Assembly: GCF_000472525.1 (NCBI RefSeq)
Contig: NZ_AWZT01000002.1
Coordinates: forward strand, 399,222-463,221
Direction: 5' to 3'
DNA: 64,000 bases
Origin: Paraburkholderia dilworthii
GTDB lineage: Bacteria; Pseudomonadota; Gammaproteobacteria; Burkholderiales; Burkholderiaceae
Under the pieces are notes generated by a model. That model was not told where the DNA came from, did no database searches, and saw only the letters and a list, made by a program, of their open reading frames with translations. Position numbers and translations under genes: made by a program. Numbering within the stretch: position 1 is the stretch's first letter; every line of letters starts with the position of its first letter. This document shows, piece by piece, positions 32,481 through 39,997 of this stretch.

Positions 32481-33926
32481 TCAGGGTTGGCGTTTGCCGC
32501 GGCCACGTGCGGGTCTGTCAGCCGGCCAGCGCGAACCCACATCTGGCTTGCTGGCGGGCTTGCTGCGCGGCTCTTGTACGCTGAATGGCTTACCGCTGGA
32601 CAAGCTCGTTCCTTTGCCCGCGGCCACAGCGCGCTGCGCCGCAGGCTTGTGCTTGCTTTCGCCACTGTGCAGGCGCGGTTTTTTGCTGAGTACATGCGTG
32701 ATGCCCGGTGCAGCTTGCGGCACTTTGGGCGTCTTGGGCTTTTTGGGTTTCTTGATGATCTGGCCTGTCGCGCTGGTTTGCGGCACGCGATGTTCGGCTT
32801 CAAAACCCGGCTCTTCTTCACGGGGCAGCGTTTGCCGGATCAGCGCTTCTATCGCGGCCAGTTGCGGCGCTTCATCGGCACACACGAGGGACACCGCCAT
32901 GCCGCTCGCGCCCGCGCGGCCGGTACGGCCGATACGATGCACATAGTCTTGCGCCACGATCGGCAAATCAACGTTGATCACCAGCGGCAGGTCGTCGATA
33001 TCCAGCCCGCGCGCAGCCACATCGGTGGCTACCAGCATCTGTACTTCGCCCGTCTTGAAGTGCTCCAGTGCGCGCAGGCGCGCGGGTTGCGGTTTGTCCC
33101 CGTGGATGGTGTCGACCGCATAGCCCGCCTCTTCCAGCATGGCCGCCAGGTAATCAACACCATTGCGGGTTTTGACGAACACGAGCGCGTGCTCCCAGTT
33201 GTTCTCAGCCACCAGGTGCATGAAGAGCTCAGGCTTGTTCCTTTTATCCACCGGCACCACCCACTGCTTGATCCTGCTTGCCGTGGCATTGGGCGGGCTG
33301 ACGCTGATGTTGACCGGGTCGCGCAGAATGCCTGCCGCCATCGCGCGGATATCATCGGTAAACGTGGCGGAGAACAGCAGGGTCTGGCGCTGAGCCGGTA
33401 ACGCAGCAAAGACCGCGTTGAGTTCGCGAGCGAAGCCCAGATCCAGCATGCGGTCGGCTTCATCCAGCACCAGCGTTTGTACCTGATCGAACTGCACCGC
33501 GTTCTGTCGATTGAGATCGAGCAAACGGCCTGGCGTGGCAACAAGCACATCCACGCCTTTGCGCAACTTCATCATCTGCGGATTGATACTTACACCGCCG
33601 TAGGCGGCCAGAAATCGTAAGTCGAGGCCTTTGCCGTATCCGATGAAGCTCTGCAACACCTGTTCGGCCAGTTCACGCGTGGGCACCAGCACCAGGACAC
33701 GCGCGCGGTTGCTGGACACCGCCGGACCGTGTTGCACTAGCCGTTGCAACAGCGGCAGCGCAAAACCCGCCGTTTTGCCTGTGCCGGTCTGTGCCGCAGC
33801 CCTGACGTCGCGGCCATTGAGCACAGCAGGAATCGCCTTGGCCTGCACCGGCGTAGGTGTGTCGTAATTGAGGTCCTGCACATTACGCAGCAAGGGATCG
33901 ATCAGGCCAAGCGAGGCAAAAGACAT
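32481..33926 (-). CDS. rhlE: DEAD-box ATP-dependent RNA helicase (RhlE type)
   Basis: A 481-residue RNA helicase. Motifs in order: Q motif (FASLGLIDPLLRNVQDLNYD), motif I AAQTGTGKT, Ia PTRELAEQV, Ib TPGRL, motif II VLDEADRMLDLG, motif III SAT, motif V ATDVAARGLDI and motif VI HRIGRTGRAG. The C-terminal 110 residues are a basic, Lys/Pro/Ser-rich tail typical of Burkholderiales RhlE proteins, probably an RNA-binding extension. It acts in the cytosol in RNA remodelling (ribosome assembly, cold adaptation). It appears monocistronic. Confidence 0.93.
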   Translation of the reverse strand: MSFASLGLIDPLLRNVQDLNYDTPTPVQAKAIPAVLNGRDVRAAAQTGTGKTAGFALPLLQRLVQHGPAVSSNRARVLVLVPTRELAEQVLQSFIGYGKGLDLRFLAAYGGVSINPQMMKLRKGVDVLVATPGRLLDLNRQNAVQFDQVQTLVLDEADRMLDLGFARELNAVFAALPAQRQTLLFSATFTDDIRAMAAGILRDPVNISVSPPNATASRIKQWVVPVDKRNKPELFMHLVAENNWEHALVFVKTRNGVDYLAAMLEEAGYAVDTIHGDKPQPARLRALEHFKTGEVQMLVATDVAARGLDIDDLPLVINVDLPIVAQDYVHRIGRTGRAGASGMAVSLVCADEAPQLAAIEALIRQTLPREEEPGFEAEHRVPQTSATGQIIKKPKKPKTPKVPQAAPGITHVLSKKPRLHSGESKHKPAAQRAVAAGKGTSLSSGKPFSVQEPRSKPASKPDVGSRWPADRPARGRGKRQP

Positions 33927-34297
33927 GGGCGTATTCCGGGCTGAAACCGCAATTCTAGCGGTTGTCGTTGGGGCGGCAATGGAGGAGTTAGACGCCCAGG
34001 CGTTTCGTGGCCACCGTCGGTCGATGGATGGCGGTCGTGATTCAGCGTGCGACTAATAGCGGTGTCGCGAAACCCACCTTCAACAGCCGGTGGTCACGCA
34101 CTAGATGTCTACCGCTTCAAGGCGTAAAACGGCCTCTTAGCGAGACCACTCAACGCCCTTACTGCGCTGCTCATACGTTCGCATGTCCTCGATCGGACGC
34201 GCAGCCGCGCCGGAATCAGCTCAATGAGCGTGGGGCCGAACAACGGCGTTTTCCGCAGGCATCTGGCGTGCCGGCGCCTCGTCGTTAAACTCGAGCA
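33927..34297. other. Intergenic region, nothing recognised
   Basis: 371 bases upstream of the helicase gene, which must carry its promoter at the left end. A minus-strand frame running on from the dctA remnant crosses it but loses all similarity. No RNA gene or repeat was seen. Confidence 0.4.
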
Positions 34298-34363
34298 AAC
34301 CACAATGGTCGCCACACCGTCGCCGATCAGGTTCGTGACGGCACGCGCCTCGTTCGGGAAGCA
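34298..34363 (-). pseudogene. Remnant of a C4-dicarboxylate transporter (DctA) C-terminus
   Basis: The minus strand reads CFPNEARAVTNLIGDGVATI followed by VV. This matches the near-invariant end of DctA-type transporters ([22 protein letters not shown]). A stop lies about 45 bases upstream in frame, and after the two valines the frame diverges into unrelated sequence. Only about 20 residues survive from a protein of about 430, so this is a deletion relic. No rest of dctA is in the window. Confidence 0.55.
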
Positions 34364-34651
34364 AGCATCAGGACAGAAATCGTTGGACTTGGCGAAACCT
34401 TATAAATGTTGCAATCGCGTGTAAAAACCGGCGGTAGGAACGGCTTGTGCGCCGCTCTGGCCGGAAGAGCCGCCGGGGTTTGGTTGCCGATACGCGGGTG
34501 CAGCGGGTTCATTGCTTGCAACTTGCATTTCAGCTCGAGTATGGCAACGCATAGCGGCAATGCAATCATCATCTGAACCCGGTCAAACGATGAGGCGACG
34601 GCGACTAGGCGATGCCTTTTCGCCATCGCACACGATAAGGAGATGTCAGTC

Positions 34652-35029
34652 ATGCGCAAGACGGACAGGCTGCAGCGCATTGAAGAGATCCAGTTGGCAC
34701 TTGCAAGCGCCTTCGAATCACCGAAATCACCGACTGTCACGACCTATGACGAAGGCGCCACGCTCTATGTCCAGTTGTCGTGGGTGCTGGAATCACACGG
34801 CGATACGACCCTCGATGCACGTTGCGTCGTGACACTTCGCTTTTCGCAGACCCAGATCGACTCGTATGCGCAGATGGACACCGCAAAACGCCTGATAGCG
34901 CAACAACGGCTCGTCGCCACCGTGATGAAGCGCTTCGGCGAATTGCAAAGCCCGCCAGCGCGCCAGGGCGACTGTGCGATCGAGGTGACCGTCGACGACA
35001 GTCTGCTCAAGCTGCCGGATGAGCCCTAG
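34652..35029 (+). CDS. DUF3022 family protein
   Basis: A 125-residue cytosolic protein beginning MRKTDRLQRIEEIQLALASA, with VTTYDEGATLYVQLSWVLES and GDTTLDARCVVTLRFSQTQI in the centre and GDCAIEVTVDDSLLKLP at the end. It matches the DUF3022 family, a small Burkholderiales-restricted family of unknown function. The ATG at 34652 is preceded by AAGGAG at nine bases, while the ATG nine bases upstream abuts the Shine-Dalgarno. It stands alone between unrelated genes. Confidence 0.8.
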   Translation: MRKTDRLQRIEEIQLALASAFESPKSPTVTTYDEGATLYVQLSWVLESHGDTTLDARCVVTLRFSQTQIDSYAQMDTAKRLIAQQRLVATVMKRFGELQSPPARQGDCAIEVTVDDSLLKLPDEP

Positions 35030-35688
35030 TCGACCGCCCGGTGAGCGAACGAAGACAAACTCTTTCCGGAATCTAGCCCGTCTCTTCCGGCAACAAAGCA
35101 GGGTTTGTCCCGAAACACCGTTGCATTGGACGGCTTATCGGCTTTTTCTCCGTAGTAGAGTTGCCCTTATAAGATGGGCGGCTCCATATCGACCCGTGCG
35201 CTGCCTACCGCGGCCTTGCCCGGTCAGTCGCCAGTGGGACTCACCCGTCCGGGGCGAACATCCGTCCAGACCGGGTAACAAGGTGCTCAAAAAAGCGCCA
35301 TTCCTGCCCAAGGCTTATCGAGCCAAGCGTCACAATGAGGCGCATCGCTCTCGCTCGACGACGCTGCGACGAATTGTTCGCCGTGCTGCGCGACGGCACG
35401 ATCTACCAACCAAAATCCCCCTACTGCTTGACGAATCACATAGGGCCATATTGAATTTCGCCGACAGCAAGCACCGATTACCGACGGTTCGGACCTCAAA
35501 GTCGAACGGCAGCAAGGGGCCGCGTGCGGAAATGCGGCGTCGCACGGCGCCGTTCTTGAACATAAGAGGAACGGCGATGCCATTCACCTGTACTACTCCG
35601 CGTTCTGCGCTTTTCGTTTGCGGTACCGCGTACCATCCGGATTGATCGTTACCGACGAATTTTCGTCTCATGGCGGACCGGTGCCGTG
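35030..35688. other. Intergenic region with one weak frame
   Basis: 660 bases between the DUF3022 gene and the NDH-2 type gene. A minus-strand frame from an ATG at 35671 to 35330 (113 residues) has a plausible folded-looking first half (FVGNDQSGWYAVPQ, then GIAVPLMFKNGAV) and an Arg-rich second half. I recognise no family and cannot say it is a gene. Nothing else was seen. Confidence 0.35.
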
Positions 35689-36918
35689 TCACCCGCCGAT
35701 CGGCGGCGGCGCCTGCACAACCGGAGCCGCCGCGTTGAAAAGATCGGCGCGGTTGCCTGTGCGGGGCGGATAGATCCGCTCAGTGTTGATGACGCGTTTG
35801 ACGTTTTTTGCTTGCTGCCCCTGTGCCGCGAGCCTGCGCTCCCAGCCTTCGGTGTAGACCGCGCCCCAAGGGCCGAGGTCGAGAATGGTCGTGTACCAGT
35901 TGATGTCGAGCGGCAGCATCGGCAGACCGAGCAAATCGCAGACGACGTTGTGTCCCGCGAAACGCCCCATCGGCCTGCTGTGCTGGCAGGACATGACGGA
36001 CTCGTGCCTGCCGTCTTCGAACAGCGCACGCGCCACGTCGCCGGCTGCGAAGACGTCGGGGACACCTTCTACGCGCAGGTTTTTGTCGACCGGCACCCGC
36101 CCAAGCGCATCGCGCTCGACGGGGATGCAGCGTGTCAACGGACTCGCATGCATGCCGCCACACCAGATAATTGTCGATGCGTCGATGCGCTTGCCGCCCG
36201 CGAGCGTCATCCCCGTGTCGTCGATCTGCTCGATCTCAACGCCGGTCATCATCTCGATGCCGAGTTGCATCAATGCCTGCTCGATGACCGGTTGCGCGCC
36301 GCCCATCGCCATTGCGATCCGCGGCGCACGCTCGATTAGCATGACGCGAAGCTCGCGCTCACGTAGGCGCTCACCGCTAGCTGCCAGGAGGTCGCGCACA
36401 CGGTGCGGCAACTCGGAGGCGACCTCCACGCCCGTGAGACCTGAGCCGATAACGACGAAGGTCAGGCTTCCAGCACCATGTGAACGCACCATTCTTAGGA
36501 GCCGTCGTTCGAGGCGTTCGGCGCCTTCGTATGTATCGACGTCGAACGCATGGTCCGCAAGCCCCCGAATCGGCGCATCGACAAGGTGGCTTCCCGATGC
36601 CAGCACGAGCTTGTCGAAAGATAGCGGCATGGTGCGTCCGCGGACGCTCACCGTGACCTGTTTGCCGGCGACATCGATGTCCGTGGCTGCGCCCTGGATC
36701 CATTGCACGCCGACGGGGTCTAGCACATTGCTCAACGGTACGAGCGTCGCCGCGAGATCCGCTTCGTAGTTGCGCACCCGGATGCTGTGGTGGGCGTGAG
36801 GGTTGACCATGACGACTTCGACCTGATTGCTCGCACGTTGCTCATCAAGCTTACGGGCCGCGCCGATGGCGCTCCACAAGCCCGCAAAGCCACCGCCGAT
36901 CACGACGATTCGTTTCAT
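35689..36918 (-). CDS. Type II NADH:quinone dehydrogenase-like flavoprotein
   Basis: A 409-residue two-dinucleotide-binding flavoprotein. The FAD site is MKRIVVIGGGFAGLWSAIGA at the N-terminus, and the NAD(P)H site is TFVVIGSGLTGVEVASELPH near residue 160. VFAAGDVARAL is the second FAD contact. The C-terminal part (DINWYTTILDLGPWGAVYTE) is close to NDH-2 proteins and their carotenoid/ferredoxin-type relatives. It would oxidise NADH and pass electrons to quinone at the membrane face. The ATG at 36918 puts the GGGFAG loop at residue 8; the longer frame to 37170 adds unrelated sequence. Confidence 0.88.
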   Translation of the reverse strand: MKRIVVIGGGFAGLWSAIGAARKLDEQRASNQVEVVMVNPHAHHSIRVRNYEADLAATLVPLSNVLDPVGVQWIQGAATDIDVAGKQVTVSVRGRTMPLSFDKLVLASGSHLVDAPIRGLADHAFDVDTYEGAERLERRLLRMVRSHGAGSLTFVVIGSGLTGVEVASELPHRVRDLLAASGERLRERELRVMLIERAPRIAMAMGGAQPVIEQALMQLGIEMMTGVEIEQIDDTGMTLAGGKRIDASTIIWCGGMHASPLTRCIPVERDALGRVPVDKNLRVEGVPDVFAAGDVARALFEDGRHESVMSCQHSRPMGRFAGHNVVCDLLGLPMLPLDINWYTTILDLGPWGAVYTEGWERRLAAQGQQAKNVKRVINTERIYPPRTGNRADLFNAAAPVVQAPPPIGG

Positions 36919-37519
36919 GGCCGCTCCTGACCAGAGATGTTTGCGCGGCCGATTTGCCTGATGAAGCGGCGCGGCAACGCGGATGAGATTCGCAGAAAGC
37001 GACCGGACACGAAGCAAGATATGAAGGCGGGGCAGCCCGATGCGTGCGGACCTATCGCAGTTGATATGGTAGGACATCGAAACGGAAATGCGAAGAATAT
37101 GGCTGAACGGTAACCACTGGTCGCGAGTCGGTAGACATGCAATCGGTGCTTCTCGCGGTTTTCGAATCATGGACTCGCAATAGTTTGTTTAACTTGAGGC
37201 TGCGGATCTGCCAACGGTGTTGCAGTCACTGTGACAGCTACGTTTTCCGATTCCGGGCAATAGCCCGGCAAATGCAGCAATTCCAGTCGCGCGTATCGCA
37301 ACGAATGCGATAGCGCCAATGACGACGATCGCGTTGTTGCACGTTGGTTTCGATTGCACTGAGTTTGCAAAGAGCCGCATGATGGCTGGCTGATCGCGCG
37401 GCAAACCTGATCGGAAAACTGGAAGTGTCCAGTATGACAAACGAGAGACGAGACCCTCTTGAAAGGGCGCGAGCGCGCGAATACGTAGGAAAACGCAATT
37501 CCAGCAGTCGGAGGTTGCC
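36919..37519. other. Intergenic region upstream of the NDH-2 type gene
   Basis: About 600 bases. Minus-strand frames are open across 37189-37551, one with a hydrophobic stretch (NNAIVVIGAIAFVAIRATGI), but no start has a ribosome-binding site and no family is recognised. The right end borders a frameshifted small gene. The promoter of the NDH-2 type gene should be near 36920-37000. Confidence 0.4.
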
Positions 37520-37763
37520 ATGAAACGCGTGAACCAGTTCGCGGATACCAAGGCTGGAAGATCGAGGCGTCAACGACCGTTCTGGTAAATCAACGGCCCT
37601 TGTCTCGGGCGTGATCGTCTCGCGTGGTGACGGGCGGTTCGTCTTCACCGACCTCGGCAACCGCGTCTACATATCCCAAGCCTACGAACGCGGAATCGAA
37701 TGGGCGAGGCAGTGGATCGACAACAACTACCGACTCCCTGCACACAATCCATTGCACGGATAG
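37520..37763 (+). pseudogene. Frameshifted small protein gene
   Basis: An ATG at 37520 with GGAGG upstream starts MKRVNQF and soon runs to a stop. The two other frames, read in succession, give a coherent small protein: REPVRGYQGWKIEASTTVLV-NQRP, then LVSGVIVSRGDGRFVFTDLG and later ERGIEWARQWIDNNYRLPAH to a TAG at 37761. The end resembles small Burkholderiales proteins in which a beta-rich YxGYxI start is followed by an IEWAxxWID helix. At least one single-base shift near 37600 breaks it. It converges on the SET-domain gene with a 13-base gap. Confidence 0.5.
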
Positions 37764-37776
37764 TCGCGGCGAACCC

Positions 37777-38349
37777 TCACGTACCGGCGAGCATCGTTCC
37801 GCGACATCGCCTGTGGCCGCAGCGGCACGCATACTGCGCGCGCACTGCTGCCGAGGCGCGGCTCTCTGTCACAAGACCGTATGCGATGAACAGTTCCTCT
37901 CCGGGCTGGATATCCAACACCGCCTGAATGTAGACCCTGCCGTCATCCTCGACGGCCTCACAATTGGCGACGCAGGCATGGTTGAGCCAACGCGCGCTGT
38001 TGCCGCCGAGCGAACCGTCAATGACCCGTCCGTCGGCAAGTCCAAAGAGGAACGTATGGCCCTCGCTCCCGAACCGGCGATGGCGACTTATCGCGCGCTT
38101 CCAGCTCATAACCGTGCCGGTGTACTCGAGGATGAGCTCGCCGGCGCACAGCGGCCGCAGCGCAAAGACGCCGCGACATGAACGCTCGATCGGCGGACAG
38201 AGATTCTTTTCATCGATAGTCGGTATTGCGAATGTGGGAGGTTCAGCTACCGCTGGCGAGGACCGGAACGAACATCGCATCTCCGCCTGCGAGTCAGGGA
38301 TGGGCACTTGACAGCGATTCGCGCCTGTAGAATCGTCCATCATCCACAA
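37777..38349 (-). CDS. SET-domain protein, putative lysine methyltransferase
   Basis: A 190-residue protein with a complete SET domain. In order: ERSCRGVFALRPLCAGELIL at about 55-74, EYTGTVMSW, GLADGRVIDGSLGGNSARWL at 103-122, then NHACVANC at 123-130 (the NHxCxxNC AdoMet/knot motif), GEELFIAYG with Tyr157, and a post-SET zinc motif Cys175-x-Cys177-x4-Cys182 (CRCGHRRC). The first 50 residues match nothing, so a start at 38280 (MRCSF) is possible. SET proteins methylate lysines on proteins, and in bacteria histone-like proteins are among proposed targets. It is divergent, by 15 bases, from an H-NS relic. Confidence 0.85.
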   Translation of the reverse strand: MWMMDDSTGANRCQVPIPDSQAEMRCSFRSSPAVAEPPTFAIPTIDEKNLCPPIERSCRGVFALRPLCAGELILEYTGTVMSWKRAISRHRRFGSEGHTFLFGLADGRVIDGSLGGNSARWLNHACVANCEAVEDDGRVYIQAVLDIQPGEELFIAYGLVTESRASAAVRAQYACRCGHRRCRGTMLAGT

Positions 38350-38364
38350 CGGAAATTCAAGTCG

Positions 38365-38418
38365 ATGGCACGATACAAGGAACTGCTCGCGGAAAAGAGA
38401 AGCTTGAAAAATTGATGA
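38365..38418 (+). pseudogene. 5' stub of an H-NS family gene
   Basis: ATG at 38365 opens MARYKELLAEK and, after one missing base, continues EKLEKLM in the next frame. This is the N-terminal oligomerisation helix of Burkholderiales H-NS proteins (MATYKELLAxKExLEKQI). As the sequence stands the frame stops at 38413. After about 18 residues the homology ends and a nucleoside deoxyribosyltransferase-like sequence begins. The DNA-binding C-terminal half of H-NS is absent. Confidence 0.55.
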
Positions 38419-38983
38419 CGGCGCCCGAGGGGCGCGGATTTATCTCGCGGCTTTCGACGTCTTTCGCGCCGACGCACAGGAATACGGTCGTTCGCCGCAG
38501 CGACTTTGCGCCACTCCGGGATCCGAGGGGCTTTACCCGCTCGAGGCGGTCGCGCCGGCGAACCTGTCGCCTCACGACACGGCCACGTGGATCTACCACG
38601 CCAACGTGGCCGCGATTCGCCGCGCCGATATCGTCACGGCCAATGTGGCTGACTTTCGCGGCGTTGGCGAGCCGGATACTGGCACCGCGTTCGAGATCGG
38701 CTTTGCCGCCGCGCTGGGAAAGCCCATATGGGCATATCGCGACGATCTGAGCCCACTGCGTAAGCGCGTGCCGTGCATTGCGACAGCGCTCCGCAATGTT
38801 TGCGAGCGCGGCTATCTAGTCGAGCACTTCGGACTTCCAGTCAACCTGATGCTCGCGTGCGCGGCGCAGATCGTCGAGAGCGGCCCTTTCGCCTGTCTGC
38901 ACGCGATCGCCGACGCACAGCGCAAGGGGATGCCCCCTCTCCCTATAGACGGGTTGGCGAATTGCAGATTCGCAAGGTGTTAG
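38408..38983 (+). pseudogene. Nucleoside 2-deoxyribosyltransferase lacking its start
   Basis: One long frame reads ARIYLAAFDVFRADAQEYGR soon after 38430, then GSEGLYPLEAVAPA, ANVAAIRRADIVTANVADFR and GEPDTGTAFEIGFAAALGKP, and ends at a TAG at 38981. This matches the nucleoside 2-deoxyribosyltransferase family: the RIYLAGF start, the Asp in RADIVTANV and the catalytic Glu in GTAFEIGFA. The frame has no ATG or GTG before 38606, and it joins the H-NS stub in a different frame. The C-terminal 70 residues look unrelated to the family. Probably not made as a full protein. Confidence 0.65.
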
Positions 38984-39016
38984 GGCGACGCTAATCCAGT
39001 ATATAAAGTACTGCGC

Positions 39017-39761
39017 GTGATCAACGAGTCTCATTTCTGGACAGCCGCGCCGCACACCGCTCATCTGCAATGGCAGACTACGGAAGCGGCCGGTGCAGAT
39101 CGCCGCCGGTTCTCCCAACGCTCGATCGTGCAGCACAAAGCGATGTTCGACCTGTTCCTTCGCCATCTCGTCGCCCGAGGCATGGCACTCGCGACGTTTG
39201 GGTCCGAGCACCTTGCATCATTCTTTGGGGACATCGAAAACCGCTGTGCGCCGGGTACGACCACGCGCCTGCGCTCTACTTCAAGCTGATCGACCGGCTG
39301 TGTCGCCATCTTGTCGGCGTCGGGCTGCGTGACAGCAATCCGGCGGCACCTTTCGCGCTGTCGGCCGCCCGGCCAGAGGATGAGCTAGAACCGCTCTTCC
39401 TCGATCCGGCCCGCAGTCGCTGCGTTGCAGGCCTACGCCCAGCCCGACGCTGGCGACGATTTCCGCCTGCGCCGCAACCGGGCGGTAGTTGCGCTGCTAC
39501 TCGGCGCGGGACTCACCGCGGCCGAACTTCGCGGCGCGCTGGCGCGATATTTTTATAGACGGCATACGGCCGCAGGTACGGGTTCCCGAACGGGGCGCAC
39601 GCCCCGAACGCGTTTCACCAAACGTTGACCAGCAGTCGTTGCATTTCGCCACTCCAACCTGCGGCCGCCGCTGTTGTGATTTCACGCGCGGGCACCAATG
39701 CGACTTCTGGCAATGCGTGCAAGCGATGATTTATGAAACGAGCGCCGTCGATCCGCCCTAA
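39017..39761 (+). pseudogene. Tyrosine recombinase/integrase broken by frameshifts
   Basis: The first frame reads RRFSQRSIVQHKAMFDLFLR, then HLVARGMALATFGSEHLASF to about 39270: the SAM-like core-binding domain of a phage-type integrase. Continuation in a second frame gives YFKLIDRLCRHLVGVGLRDS then NPAAPFA, and a third gives RLRRNRAVVALLLGAGLTAA then ELRGAL, the start of the catalytic domain with its first Arg region. A further frame (FIDGIRPQVRVPE) ends at 39761. The later HxxR and Tyr catalytic residues were not found. It marks a former mobile or genomic-island end. Confidence 0.7.
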
Positions 39762-39997
39762 GGGCGCGTCGACGAACGTCACGCAAGTATTGCGCCCTTT
39801 ATGCCGCTCGCCCCTCACCTTTGCGCGCTCCCGGTCCGGCAGTTCTTTGCGTGGGCGCAAAAGCAGTGAATCACGTCGCAAAACGCTGATAGTTCGCTCT
39901 TCGTTGAGTGCGCAGTTTATGTCTATGCTCCTCTGGCCACGCCCTAAAAAAATCTCCGGGCCGAGTGGCATGCCAATCCTGCATAGAAGAGGAAAGT

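Noticed and set aside
37189..37551. A minus-strand frame with a hydrophobic segment upstream of the NDH-2 type gene
   Set aside because: No Shine-Dalgarno at any ATG, and the hydrophobic stretch is short and isolated.
38365..38983. Programmed ribosomal frameshift joining the H-NS stub to the deoxyribosyltransferase
   Set aside because: The A-run near 38407 is short, there is an immediate tandem stop, and the two parts have no known functional link. Decay is the simpler reading.
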